From contig NW_026251436.1 in assembly GCF_025118155.1 (NCBI RefSeq), positions 1 through 64,000 of the forward strand: a stretch of 64,000 bases of DNA. Direction: 5' to 3'. Made by a program: the position numbers and the translations under genes. The notes below the pieces were generated by a model, which had not been told where the DNA came from, searched no databases, and worked only from the letters and a program-made list of their open reading frames with translations. Every line of letters begins with the position of its first letter. Within the stretch, counting starts at the first letter, position 1. The DNA comes from Cokeromyces recurvatus. Taxonomy: Eukaryota > Mucoromycota > Mucoromycetes > Mucorales > Mucoraceae. Positions 13,100 through 25,124 of the stretch are shown here, piece after piece.

Positions 13100-13433
13100 T
13101 TAATTTAATAATTTTTTTGTATGAGAAACAGCAGCAGATGTTATACGAATATTCACAGTTGTACGAATAGATAAAATTGTTTGATACAACAACCAGGCTG
13201 CATATGATATAACCAAGACACAAAACTGTACGAGTTTCATATGATGAAAGTAATTTATAAGTTGTCGATGATGTTGATGAACCTTTATCAGTTTATTGTT
13301 GTTATTACTATTACGGTCAGTATTTTGTTTCTTATTGTATTGTAACGACAAGAAGATGATTATTAAATAAAAATTGATACATCTCTTCTTTAAATAAGAT
13401 GCAATGAATACCAATAATTCCCATAAGTTATCA

Positions 13434-13464
<31 letters not shown>

Positions 13465-14234
13465 TATCACTAAAATAATAGCTATGATGGTAATTTAATG
13501 TTTCTTTTACTGGTGAATTTGGCAAATAATAAATTTGTTTAGCCTCTGGATCAAAACGAACTGTTTGTTTTTGTTGACTCTTTGAAACGTTATATTTCTC
13601 GGGTTGTAAAAACAGCAATGGTTGTTTCTTCACATTATTATTTTTAATACCGATTTAAGAATGAGTTGTTTTTTATTAACATTATTCCCAGTTGTAGTGA
13701 ATGAGGTTAGTAAGGATGGATGTGTATTTATTCTTAATTTTTTATTATGTTGGTGAGAATCAGATGATAAGTCATCATTAGGTAAAAATAAAGGACCATA
13801 TAACCCTAAATAGATATATGTTATATAAGAAGCTAATATGTATCATTAGGTGTATGTAGTCTATTTACAAGTTATGTCTGCTTCTTTTTGCCTATTCAGA
13901 CGATCGTTTAATATCAAATTATGTATTTAATAGATCACTTTTTTTTTTTTTACCAGTTAACACTAGAAGGATTTATTAATGGATTAGAATAGCTCAAGTT
14001 TCTTGTACATATTCTTGCCATTTGTCTCCAAACTGTATTTTCATATCGAATCTGTCGAATACGTTCATTCGACAACTTTCTTAATTCCTTAGTCTTTATA
14101 CATGTATTGCATGATGCTATATTAGTTTTAAATAATAGATTTGACCTCTGTACTTTTAATTCTCGGTATGCTTGAATCAAATCTGTAGAAGACCATTCAT
14201 GAGATAAATAATCTATACAAACACATGCTTTCAT
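13100..14234 (-). CDS. Reg1-like PP1 regulatory protein (AreA-GATA/DUF1752 domain), apparent frameshift
   Basis: Exon 1 is 13954-14234, exon 2 is only 23 nt (13869-13891) and exon 3 runs from 13805. Splicing joins PSSVNW to QKEADIT and then WLYGPLFLP. Together with CVCIDYLSHEW at the start and YENTVWRQMARI in exon 1, this is the layout of the fungal domain found in Reg1-type regulators of the Glc7 phosphatase. Downstream, KQTVRFDPEAKQIYYLP resembles the PP1-docking RVxF region of Reg1. An acidic run (13434-13460) and a hydrophobic C-terminus follow. Between ILKSVLK and KKQPLLFLQP, at 13632-13648, the frame changes by one base in a run of five A; the upstream frame stops at TGA. This is either a lost A, a base-calling error or a dead gene. 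Role by inference: glucose or nutrient signalling. Confidence 0.6.
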
Positions 14235-15688
14235 GATATTAAACTAGATAAAAGAAAGAAAAAGAAAGAAAAGATTCAAGTTTTTATGCACAAATTTTTT
14301 GTATTCATATACATGTATTTATATATAAGAGCTGAAACACTAATATTGATTTTTTTTTTCACAATAGAGTTGCGCATCACAAATTTTTTTTTTCCCTTCA
14401 TTTAAAATTACTATTAAACCTAGTCCAGTGAAAAGAATACGAATTCTATCCATAATAAAAATAAAAAAAAAAGTATAATAGACTCTTTAAATGACATTAT
14501 GTATGTTTAATCAAAACCATACAATTCTTGTTTAATATATTCTCTATCATTTCTATATGTATTACAGCCAAATGAACTATGGATTATACTCAATCATCAT
14601 AGTGACATCTAAATATGACTTGTCTATTTCCCACTGAAGATCATATCTAGTATACAATATGTAATAAATTTTAAGTTTACCTTTTACTTATCTGAATCAA
14701 CAAGAGTCTGTATAATTGACACTCGTATCAAGCCTTATCTCCGCGCAATGAAAAGATAAGGCGAGAATAGAATCTTGTTAAAGTCAAGTTATATAATCAA
14801 ATTCATATAGTTATTTGGATAAATGGATACAATTTTCAGTAAAAGGGAAAAAAAAATAACAACTCCTTACACTAATCACTGAAGAATTAATATAAAGGCA
14901 TTTACTATACAGCATTTATCACATTTTACAAAGATAAGATAGTGAAATAGTCTAATGTTTATCCTTTACTATTCGTTAGTTTTGTAAGTTTTAAAAAAAA
15001 TGCATATTTAAGTTTAAAAAAAAAAATAAATAATTAAATCTCAAGCTACTTCTCAATATTGTAGCTGGGTATTCATCTCTTTTTATCCTTAGCTTTTACG
15101 CTTTTAAAAATATCTCCTATCTTATCAGATTACTTCTGATCAAAATATTCTTCAAAACATTACAGTTCCTCAAAATGAAATGCAAAGTTAATCAAGACTA
15201 CTCTTCCTTACGACATACACTGTCATAGAGGTGTCTCACTAATTTTAGAATATCCATGAAAAAAAAAACGAATTGTAATTGATATACTTAATAAAGGCCA
15301 TCCTCTTATTAAGCATGTTTAAAATGAAATAGTCAATTATAAATGGTCTAATAATTTTGCTTATCATTATTCTAATGAAGAGTAAGCGTTAACCAGATAA
15401 TATAAAATTCATTCAGGAAAAAAAAAAAGGTGAGGGGGGGAGGGAGAAGCATAGGAATGCTTAAAGAAGAGTCCGGCTCGAAAGATAAATAAAAGTCTTT
15501 TAATTGGCCTTTTCTTGCAAAAAATAATTAAAAAAAATGCTTCCTCTCTCTCTATTTTTTTTTTTTTTTTTTAAAAATAGCCCTGGGGGAGGGGATATTG
15601 TTAAATACACAAAATGTAATGATTCAGAAAAGTGTTTATTTATTTATTTTTAAACAATAATAATAATAATAATAAGGGGGAAGGTGAT
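14235..15688. other. Intergenic, no gene seen
   Basis: AT-rich spacer with poly-A and poly-T tracts, a G-rich stretch (15430-15447), a T18 run (15555-15572) and an (ATA)n tract at 15655-15675 just before the methyltransferase start. Confidence 0.5.
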
Positions 15689-16635
15689 ATGCTGAGAATA
15701 CAGAAGCAGATATTAACAAAGAATCAATGTTTTTTATATTCTTCACATGCGCTTAAATCATCTCGACTTGTTGTTGCTCGTTTTCAACATAATAAATCCC
15801 TACAATCAGAGGCAACTGCTCGCTCGGGTATCTTTTCCCCTTTTTTTACACCTACCTCTGAAGAAATAGTAGAAGAGAAAGCTAGACGTCATTATCCTCG
15901 TGTCAATTCTTATCAGATTGCAAAACGTAAAACACCACCAACATGCACAAAGATGCTAGTGCGTGATTTCATTGATGATTCCCTTTATAATCCTAATTAT
16001 GGTTATTTCTCAAAACAAGCCGTCATTTTCTCTCCTGAAACAGATTTTGATTTCAATGCTATGAGAGACCACTTGGAGTTTATGAATATTTTAGGTCAAT
16101 TATATAAGGACATTGAAAATGAAGCCGATGAAGTGGATGAAGTAGCAAGACAAGTATGGCATACGCCAACTGAATTATTTAAGGTATTTATCAAGTAAAT
16201 ATTTTTATGTGTGAACATGTCTAATTACAATCTTTTTATTATTATTATTATTTTCTATATTTATTATACATTAGCCCTGGTATGGTTATGCCGTTGCTAA
16301 ATATCTTGTATCAGAATACAAGTTAAACTTATTTCCTCATAAGGATTTAATTATTTATGAAATGGGTGCTGGTAATGGTACTTTAATGCTAAATATTTTG
16401 GATTATATTCAGCAAAATGAACCTGCTATCTATAAAAGGGTTCAGTATAATATTATTGAAATTTCTGGAAAATTAGCAGAGCGACAATCTGAAAGACAAG
16501 ATGTTAGAGATGCTAAAGATCAACATAAATGTGTTAAAATTATCAATAAAAGTATATTTGACTGGAATATTCATGTACCGGATCAATGCTTTGTTTTAGG
16601 CATGGAAGTAATTGTAAGTTTTATAACTACCTTTA

Positions 16636-16673
<38 letters not shown>

Positions 16674-17336
16674 GATTTTTATAACCCATAGGATAATTTT
16701 GCTCATGATATAATTCGTTATGATATGGACACATTAAAACCTTATCAAGCACTTGTGAGTACAGATGCAAAAGGTGATTATACTGAAATATATGAGCCTG
16801 TAGGCAATGATGGATTGATTAATAGATATCTTGCTGTGCGAGATCAAACACGCTACCGTTCACCTGTACTCTCAAAACAACTTTGGTTAAAATGTTTACA
16901 ATCACTGCCTTTAGCACCTAACATGACATCTAGAGAATTTATTCCCACAAAATTATTTTTGTTGCTGGAAACTCTTAAAAACTATTTCCCCCAGCATCGC
17001 TTAGTCCTTTCTGATTTCTCTTATTTACCAGATGCAGTAGAAGGTGTGGATGGGCCCGTGGTGCAAACTCGATATAGAGGTACAATGGTTCCCTGTTCAA
17101 CATATATGGTTCAGCCAGGATGGTTTGATATCTTCTTCCCAACAAATTTTGAACTTTTAAGAGACATGTATTTGCTGGTCTGTCGTGGAACAAGAGCAGG
17201 AAATGATAAATTAGTTAAAGTCTTGACGCATCGTGATTTCTGTGAAAGATATGGTGATGTAGAGAGAACAAGAACAAGGAGTGGTGAGAACCCAATGCTT
17301 ATGTACTATGAAAATATGAAAATGATTTTAACTTAG
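15689..17336 (+). CDS. MidA/NDUFAF7-like mitochondrial methyltransferase (DUF185)
   Basis: Three exons (15689-16183, 16275-16613, 16692-17336) encode 492 residues. The basic, Ser-rich N-terminus suggests a mitochondrial presequence. SAM motif I is EMGAGNGTLMLNIL, close to the E/GxGxGTLxxDIL of the MidA family, and the substrate-side block DFIDDSLYNPNYGYFS precedes it (family: RDFxxxALYxPxxGYY). GMEVIDNFAHDII is built across the second splice and matches the family's NExxDxLP-like segment. NDUFAF7 methylates an Arg of complex I subunit NDUFS2; this protein looks like the divergent fungal branch (yeast YKL162C type), so the same substrate is not assured. Intron 2 carries a run of about 33 A. 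It lies 208 bp upstream of STT4 on the same strand. Confidence 0.82.
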
Positions 17337-17544
17337 CGTGTAAAGTTCATATGTTGGTTGTTTGCTCAGACACGTTATGAAATTACCTAAAAAAGATGAA
17401 AAAAGATGATTTTTTTCCCTTGTGTTTGTGTTTAATGTAACAAAGTTTTTATTATATTTTAGCCTTATATGAAATAAAAGTATTTGCATCTTTTATTTTA
17501 TTTTATTTTATTTTTATTTATCACATATATCGATATAACAAAAC

Positions 17545-20500
17545 ATGAACGAGTAAATAAATATATTCATTACGTAATATATATATGTATACATGTATAT
17601 TTTTTAGTTACCAATATAATATATGTAGACTTCATCTCGATTTACATTCTACAATCTTGTTAGAGCTAGCAGAAATTTTGGCTGATTCTCGAGCAAAGTC
17701 AACTACAGATGAATTAGATAAATTAATTAATAGATGTCCTGATGTTCCAATTGATAATGGGATAGATATTCTTACTAGATATGATGCCCCTGAGTTAGGT
17801 CGAATGGTAAAATTAAAAAGTTAAAAAAAAAAAAGTTAATATCTGCCAATAATTTTTTTTTTTTTTTATCATTTGTAGACACAAAAAGGTCAACAAACGA
17901 TAAATGCTTTAGTACAATATACTGTAAGAGCTAGTAAGGAAAGTCAACTATTGCTCATGCCACGGCTGTTGGCTTATATTAGACACTTACCTGCATATCA
18001 ATGGGAGCCTATTATCTTGAAAAAGGGACCTCCACCATCAGATATGATTACTTATAGTTTAGTAGCTGGTCTATTAAAAATAGCTGATCAATGCCCTGAG
18101 GTTTACGATCAAATTATCCAAACATTATGGCGTTATGTTAAATTTATTATTCAGATTATGTATGAAAATGGTAAATATATAAATATGCATATGTATGAAT
18201 GTATGTTTCTATCTATAGAGTATCTCATTTTATGCTCTGTGTTGTAGTTGAGTTTACCGTTACTTTCATTTTACCTTCATTAGCAGGTTTTCTCAGAGCT
18301 CTTCAATTATCGCCTTATCTTTATAGAACTGATCAATTTTTGTCATTATATGAAAATACTAAAGTCTTGATTCGTGATGATACGTTGGATCTAATTCAAG
18401 TTTCAATCACAAGCTGTCTTCGTGATGCAGAAGAGTCGGCTTATAGTCGTTGTGTATTAGCTCGCTATTTGCAAGATGGTATTCCCCTAAGTAGCAACAA
18501 ATTTATTCTTGATCTTTTGGTTATATTTCGAAATATTTTATTTCGAATTCTTACTAATAATAACGAAAAAACAGAAATATATCCCGCTTTGGATATTAAA
18601 AAGCTTTCAAAATTTCATTTAATAACTGAAAAAAATTGTTGGAATCTACTGTTACAGCAACCTATAACGGCAATAAATGATATTGAAGAAGATCTTGAAA
18701 AATGCTTGAAGCATGTTTGCGAAATAAGTTTAGATCATCTAAATGAGATTCGTAAATATTGTCAAGAAGAAAAATCATGGGTTGTTGATGCTTATATGCA
18801 AGAAATTATGAGTATAAGCCTGGTAAGAAAAATTACAAATATTTTAGCAATAAATATACATATTTATATACACATATATATTTATATAACTTATAAATTC
18901 ATAGCACATTTTATCTTTAATTACTACTTATTTGCAAGAAGTAGATGATACTTTTATCGAATATATTAATGAGAGCCTATTTAATATGCCTCATGTGTCG
19001 GATCCTTCGATTCATATTGCTTCTTTAGACGCAAGTGCATTGCTGGCCATAAAGTAAGTTTAATGTATATAAATATATATGCACATTTAATTTTGATATT
19101 TATATTTTTATGCATGCTTTTTAGTTTTACTCGCTTGAGCTTACCAATGATTAATATAATTTGCCAGTTTTTAGCCGCACCTTTGCATGTATTTGAATAT
19201 CAGATAGAAGGAGAGATAGGACTGACAAATGTACAACAATATGCTATTGCTCGATTAGCTCAATGTATACATGTAATTATTAATTATTTATTGTCTTACT
19301 CCTCGGTTATTTATAGACTTGTATATCATAGATTAAACCAGCGTCTCAGTTATCTCAAACAATCACATTTACTATCCACACTCTATTAAATAAAACGGCT
19401 CGTTATACAAACAGTGGTGAAGAGGACCCTCGTATAAACTATATACCTGGTAAATTAGATGATAATTTTCAAGATTTCTTTAAATTTGAAGAGTTAAATG
19501 ACGAACAAAAGGAGCAAGTATGTGTCAATGTTTTGTCTTCGGTTATTGGAATCGCTATCAAGTTAAAAGATAATTATGTAAGAACATCAATTTTAAATTT
19601 ACTTTATCAATGATATCATTAATGTAATTTTGTAATTTTCTAGACTACCTCTCAAGCCTTTTCTATGATTGTTCTTCGTCATAAAACATTTTCAGCAGCA
19701 GCAACAGCTTCATTAATCATGCAATTAGTAGATCTTGCTCTTATGAGTCCAAAGCAGACATTTATTGATATTATTAATTATCTTGCTACATACAGTCATG
19801 AATCTCTTTATAATGAAGACAACTTAATAAACACTTCAGTAAGTATATCAAAATTGTATCATGATAGCAATATCTAACATATATATATATGTATATGTAT
19901 ATATAAAAGATTTTATCCGCACAATTAAGCTTAGCAAAACGCTTAAAGGAACAACTAGAATATTATTCGCTTTATCTTCATAACCTTTTAACTTTATTCA
20001 TTGAAACTGCTAATACGATTCAACGATCCTTAATCAAAAACAAAAAGGAACATGATTATCCAATTACAAAAAGACTCGGTAACCTTTTACCTATCATTAG
20101 TGCTCTCCTGGAACATACTGATTTTAAGCCGCAACATGACAAGTCTAATAATATGACTCCACTCTTCCGCAATCTATGGTTCCATTGCGTCCTTTTTGGT
20201 TTTGTAACAGAATCAATGTGGATTCGTGAATGGAATTCTGCTATGCTCCAGATCGCACAAAAGACACCTATACTGATGCTTGAAGGTACAACACATTATT
20301 TTGAAACAGAGCTTGAGCATAACTCCGTTTTATGTGGTCTTCAGAGCAATACTCATTTGGCTTCTTCATTACGACAAAAGCTTTCTACTTATTTACCTAC
20401 ACAGGACCTCAAGAATTTGTCTAGTGCGCAAGTTACATTTGCTTTAACAGTTTATCATGTTGAGATGCTACGTAGTCGCGGTGGAGACTGTGCTTTCCAT

Positions 20501-23500
20501 TTAGGCTATTTTAATCACGTATCGTTGTTAATGACAGAATTATTGGACACCATTTCAGAACATGTAGTACGTGCTTTTATCAAGGATGCCTCTGTTAAAG
20601 CACAGCATCAGCAATTAGCTGAAGGCTTGGATAATCAAATAGCAAGTCTATTAAAGTTTTGTTGTCATTCACGCCAAAAGGTACACACAATGGCTATCAA
20701 GACTATGGATCGCATCATAAGTGCTTTTCCTCAGGCATTTACAGAAGATTATTTAGTAACTTTATTATTAGAATTGATACAATTGATGTGGTTAAGTTGT
20801 GAAGCAGAATATTATGATGAGGTAGGAAAAAAAAAAAGAGGGGGGGAGGGAGTGGCTTCCTTTTGTATCTATTTGTGTGTATTTATACTTTTTATTAGTA
20901 TTCTCCTAAATTTCATTTTACTTCATCACTTGTTAATATAACGATTGAGTTGAGTGATTCGTATCTGTATCGTAAAGAAGTTTTTACAAAGCTTTATGAA
21001 AGTGCACGTAAATGGATTCAGGCTAGTCTTACACGGGCTCCGATCGAAGTCTCTGGATTACTTCAAGACTATCTTGCAAAAATTAACACAGAAATTGGTC
21101 CACATATAGGTCGGACACTAGCATTGGAAATGGGCAGAAAGAATGGATTCTCTAGCAGTATTATCCCTGGGCTATCTTCTATTATGCCCGATTCATCCTC
21201 CAATTTTATTGAAAATTTCAAATCAAGACAATTTTATTCAGGTGAAATCAGTGGTATGAATTATTTAATGGATTACCTTCATCAAGACCAACTCCCCTTT
21301 GTTTGGAATGATCTACAACAACTGTCAAATGATGTTCAAAAGAAACAAACGATTGATATTGATTATTTACATAGTATACTACATCGGTCTGCAAGTTATG
21401 CAATTTCTATCTATATGAATAATATATCAAATGCATATGATATTGTGCATCATCTTGTTCGTATACCTGTACTCATATTTACACCTGAATCACTTGAGAT
21501 AGGTGTCAACATTTGGAATTGGTTACTAGTTAAGCGACCCGAATTGGAAGACAAACTGATAACTGAAATGATATATGTTTGGAATTGGGCACAACGTAAT
21601 CGTAAAGGATTGTTTTCTACAAGTCTTGATCCACAAAATCTATTTATGTGCCAAATGACATATGGACCTCCTAATAAACAGGTAAGAGACAAGCAACAGC
21701 ATCTAGCAACAACACTCTTCAGCCCTCATGTGATATGGATCAAATTCTTTACTAGTTGGTTTTATTCGATACGACACAAGAATTCACAATTAGTAACTCT
21801 ATTTGTGAGACGTGTTTTGATGTCTACGTTAGGAGAATATGGATTAATGAGTCGTCATAGTTTATCACGTTATGGGCGGTTTTCAATGATCAAGTTAGGA
21901 CTCAAAGTGCTTCAATCGATACAATTAGAAGCTCTTGCAGAATTCAAATTAAGATCATATGTATATAGTGCTGCATTTTCGTGGTTTGAATTACCACCTC
22001 AGTGGCATTATGGTGGCCATAAGAGTTTAGCTTTAAAAGAAGTTGAGATAATGAAAGAAGTTTATTATGCCTTTTTAAATGATCGACCATCGTTAACTTA
22101 TCTTGTTACGTGCACAACTATTAAAGGATCGAACCCAAAGATTGCAGCAGGGCATTATATACTCTTGAAAGGTATACCTTTTTTTTTTTCACCCTTGGAT
22201 TTAAATTCATTTGTTTATTTTGTTTTAACTGTAGATAAAACAAAAGAAGATGTTTTAAAACACCATAAAAATATGCACAGACTGTTGTTGTTATTTATTG
22301 AAAATGAGTTAACACGACTTTCAGTTTGGTGTAATCCTTTAAATACTACTAACAGTACAACAGTTGGTTTTAGCAATAATATAACAGAAAAGTCCATAGC
22401 CACTGATGTAAGACAACACACAAATAACCAATAGAGTATAAACATGACTTATTTTATTCTATTTGCTTTAGGAAACTTGGAAAGAAATAATTCGATTTGC
22501 ATGGATAGTATCACCCATTTTGACAGTTCAAATGGATGCTCGTTTCGCATATCAACCTATTATTCGAAAGGAAGTTCATAGACTCATTGCCAATAACACA
22601 TTAGATGTAATTGAGAGTCCAGAAGCGCTTGCTATTTTGTTGAGTGAAGGAAACACGAAATCTCTTGATCTTAAATATTTGCAGTATTGGGCTCCTGTTC
22701 CCGCTATCACAGCCGTTACTTATTTACTTCCCAACTACACTAACCCTTTGCTATTGCAATATGCTGTTCGTAGTCTTAAGCATCATTCAATTGATACTGT
22801 CTTTTTTTATATTCCACAGATTGTACAGGCACTTCGTCATGACCCTTTGGGACATGTAGAAGATTATATTTTGGAAACAGCGGCAACCTCACCCCTATTT
22901 GCTCATCAAATCATTTGGAACATGAAGGCTAACTTCTTTGTAGATGCTGATAAGGAATGTCAAAAACCTGATACTCTCAAACCAATACTTGAACGCATCA
23001 TTGATAAGATTGTAAATAACTTGACAGGTGAAGATCAAACATTTTATGAACGTGAGTTCAAGTTTTTTGGGGAGGTCACAGCCATTTCTGGATATTTGAA
23101 AGAATATATTAAACATGGTCAAAACGAGAAAAGGCCTCTTCAAAAGGTAAAACAATACAAAAAAGAAAAAAAAAATTGAAAAGGAGAGAGAGAGAGAAAG
23201 TTCATAAAGAAGCCCAAGTTTAAATTAATTTGTTATTACAGAAACGTCTTGATGAAGAACTTGCAAAGATTAAAGTAGATGTAGGAGTTTATTTACCTAG
23301 TAACCCGGATGGTTATGTAATCGATATCGATCGATCTTCAGGACGTCCTCTTCAAAGTCATGCTAAGGCGCCCTTTATGGCTACCTTTTTGATTGAAAAG
23401 GAAAATCTTACCAAATACTCAATTTGGCAAGAAGCGATTTTTAAAGTAGGTGATGATTGTCGTCAGGATGTGCTTGCACTTCAGCTAATAGCAGTCTTCA

Positions 23501-24207
23501 AGTCTATCTTTACAAGTATTGGTCTTGATCTCTACGTTTACCCTTATCGTGTCGTTGCCACAGCCCCCGGGCGAGGTGTGATTGACGTAATTCCTAATGC
23601 TATTTCACGCGACCAACTTGGACGAGAAAAGGTGAATAGTCTTTATGATTACTTTGTAGCACGTTATGGAGATGGCACAATTGACTTCCAACGAGCCCGT
23701 ATTAATTTTATACAAAGTGTTGCAGCTTATTCGGTCATATCTTATATTTTACAATTTAAGGATCGACATAATGGTAACATCATGATTGATGATGAAGGCC
23801 ATATGATTCACATTGATTTTGGGTTTATCTTTGATATCGCACCTGGTGGTATTGGCTTTGAAAGTTCACCATTCAAATTGACAACTGAAATGATTCAAGT
23901 AATGGGAGGGGGTTCTGAAGAACAAGGCTTCCGACAATTTTCAGAATTAGTAGTCAAGGCATATTTAGCAGCTAGGCCTTATGCAGAAGAAATTATGCAA
24001 CTTGTGACATTAATGTTACAGTCAGGACTGCCATGCTTTAAAGGAGATGGCATGACTATGAAACGAATGAAAACACGATTTCAACTGGATAAGACGGAGC
24101 GTTCTGCTGCAAATTTTATGTTGATGCGCATTAAAGATTCATTCGCTAATCAACGCACTGTTTTATATGATTATTTCCAAAAATTAACAAATGGCATTCC
24201 TTATTAA
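17545..24207 (+). CDS. STT4: Phosphatidylinositol 4-kinase III alpha (Stt4)
   Basis: Makes PtdIns4P at the plasma membrane. The C-terminal kinase is clear: KVGDDCRQDVLALQL (ATP site), YRVVATAPGRGVIDVIP, catalytic loop FKDRHNGNIMIDDEGH (DRHxxN) and HIDFGFIFDIAPGG (DFG). The lipid-kinase unique and alpha-solenoid regions fill the long N-terminal part, and the protein ends QKLTNGIPY. There are about 13-15 short introns; every junction I checked keeps frame (for example DE|YSPKF at 20822/20900 and SL|HILSL at 18820/18904). The start is inferred: an 8-nt exon, ATGAACGA (17545-17552), spliced to 17608, gives MNDYQYNICRLHLDLHST. A start at the ATG at 17585 is the alternative. I estimate roughly 1,900 residues, normal for the family. 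It ends 50 bp from the convergent RPS2. Confidence 0.95.
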
Positions 24208-24257
24208 AAAAAAGCACTATTTATTTCTTTTTAATAAACAAAAAAAAATTTAATCAT

Positions 24258-25124
24258 TTACTTTCTTTGCTTCTGAGAAAGGAAGTCAGAGAATTCTTGG
24301 TAAGGAGCCTTAATGAATTCAGTTTCTTCCCAAAGATCAGGAGTCAAGAAACCATAAGTGTTACCAATGGCAGCGAAGGTAGCTTTAACAAAGTTACCGA
24401 GGGTACGAGTGGAACCACGAGAGGTGGTATAACAATCAGTGATACCAGCCAATTGAAGGACACGCTTAGCAGTGGGAGAGGCAACGATACCAGTACCACG
24501 AGGAGCAGGGACCAAACGAGCCATAACGGAACCACAACGACCACTGACCTTACAAGGAACAGTGTGAGGCTCACCAAGGTTAGTACCCCAGTAACCACGA
24601 CGAACGGGGATAATGGAGAGCTTAGCAAGGATGATACCACCACGAATGGCAGTAGCAACTTCCTTAGCACACTTAACACCCAAACCAACATGACCGTTTT
24701 CATCACCAATGACAACGAAAGCCTTGAAACGAGTACGTTGACCAGCAGTAGTTTGCTTTTGAACAGGCATGATCTTCATAACTTGATCGGTCAATTTGGG
24801 AAGGAAATAATCGACGATTTGATATTCCTTGATGGGTAAAGAAAACAAGTAGATTTCTTCAATGGACTTGATCTTACCAGCTTTGACGAGACGACCGAGC
24901 TTGGTAACAGGAACCCATTCGTTCTTGTCTTCACCACGACGTCCACGTCCACGGGCACCGCCACGTCCACGACCACGTCCAAAACCACCACGTCCTATAA
25001 GGGAATAATAATAATAATAAAAAGAACAAATCAAGCGTTAATGAACTGAATCAATTTCGAGATGTAAATGTCATTTTTTTTTCAACATACCACGAGAAGC
25101 ACCGGCCGTTGCAGAGTCAGCCAT
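24258..25124 (-). CDS. RPS2: Small-subunit ribosomal protein S2 (uS5)
   Basis: Two exons (25091-25124 and 24258-24994, 96-bp intron) encode 256 residues. [12 protein letters not shown] is followed by an RGG-rich N-terminal tail ([16 protein letters not shown]), then the S5 domain: [40 protein letters not shown], the central RGYWG and the C-terminal [11 protein letters not shown] and YGFLTPDLW. It is part of the decoding-site side of the 40S subunit. The short first exon followed by the intron after a few codons is usual for fungal ribosomal protein genes. Codon choice looks more GC-rich and restricted than in its neighbours, fitting high expression. The antisense strand is open for 190 codons by chance. 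Confidence 0.97.

Noticed and set aside
24267..24839. 190-codon plus-strand frame over RPS2
   Set aside because: It is antisense to a certain ribosomal protein gene and is open only because of its biased codons.
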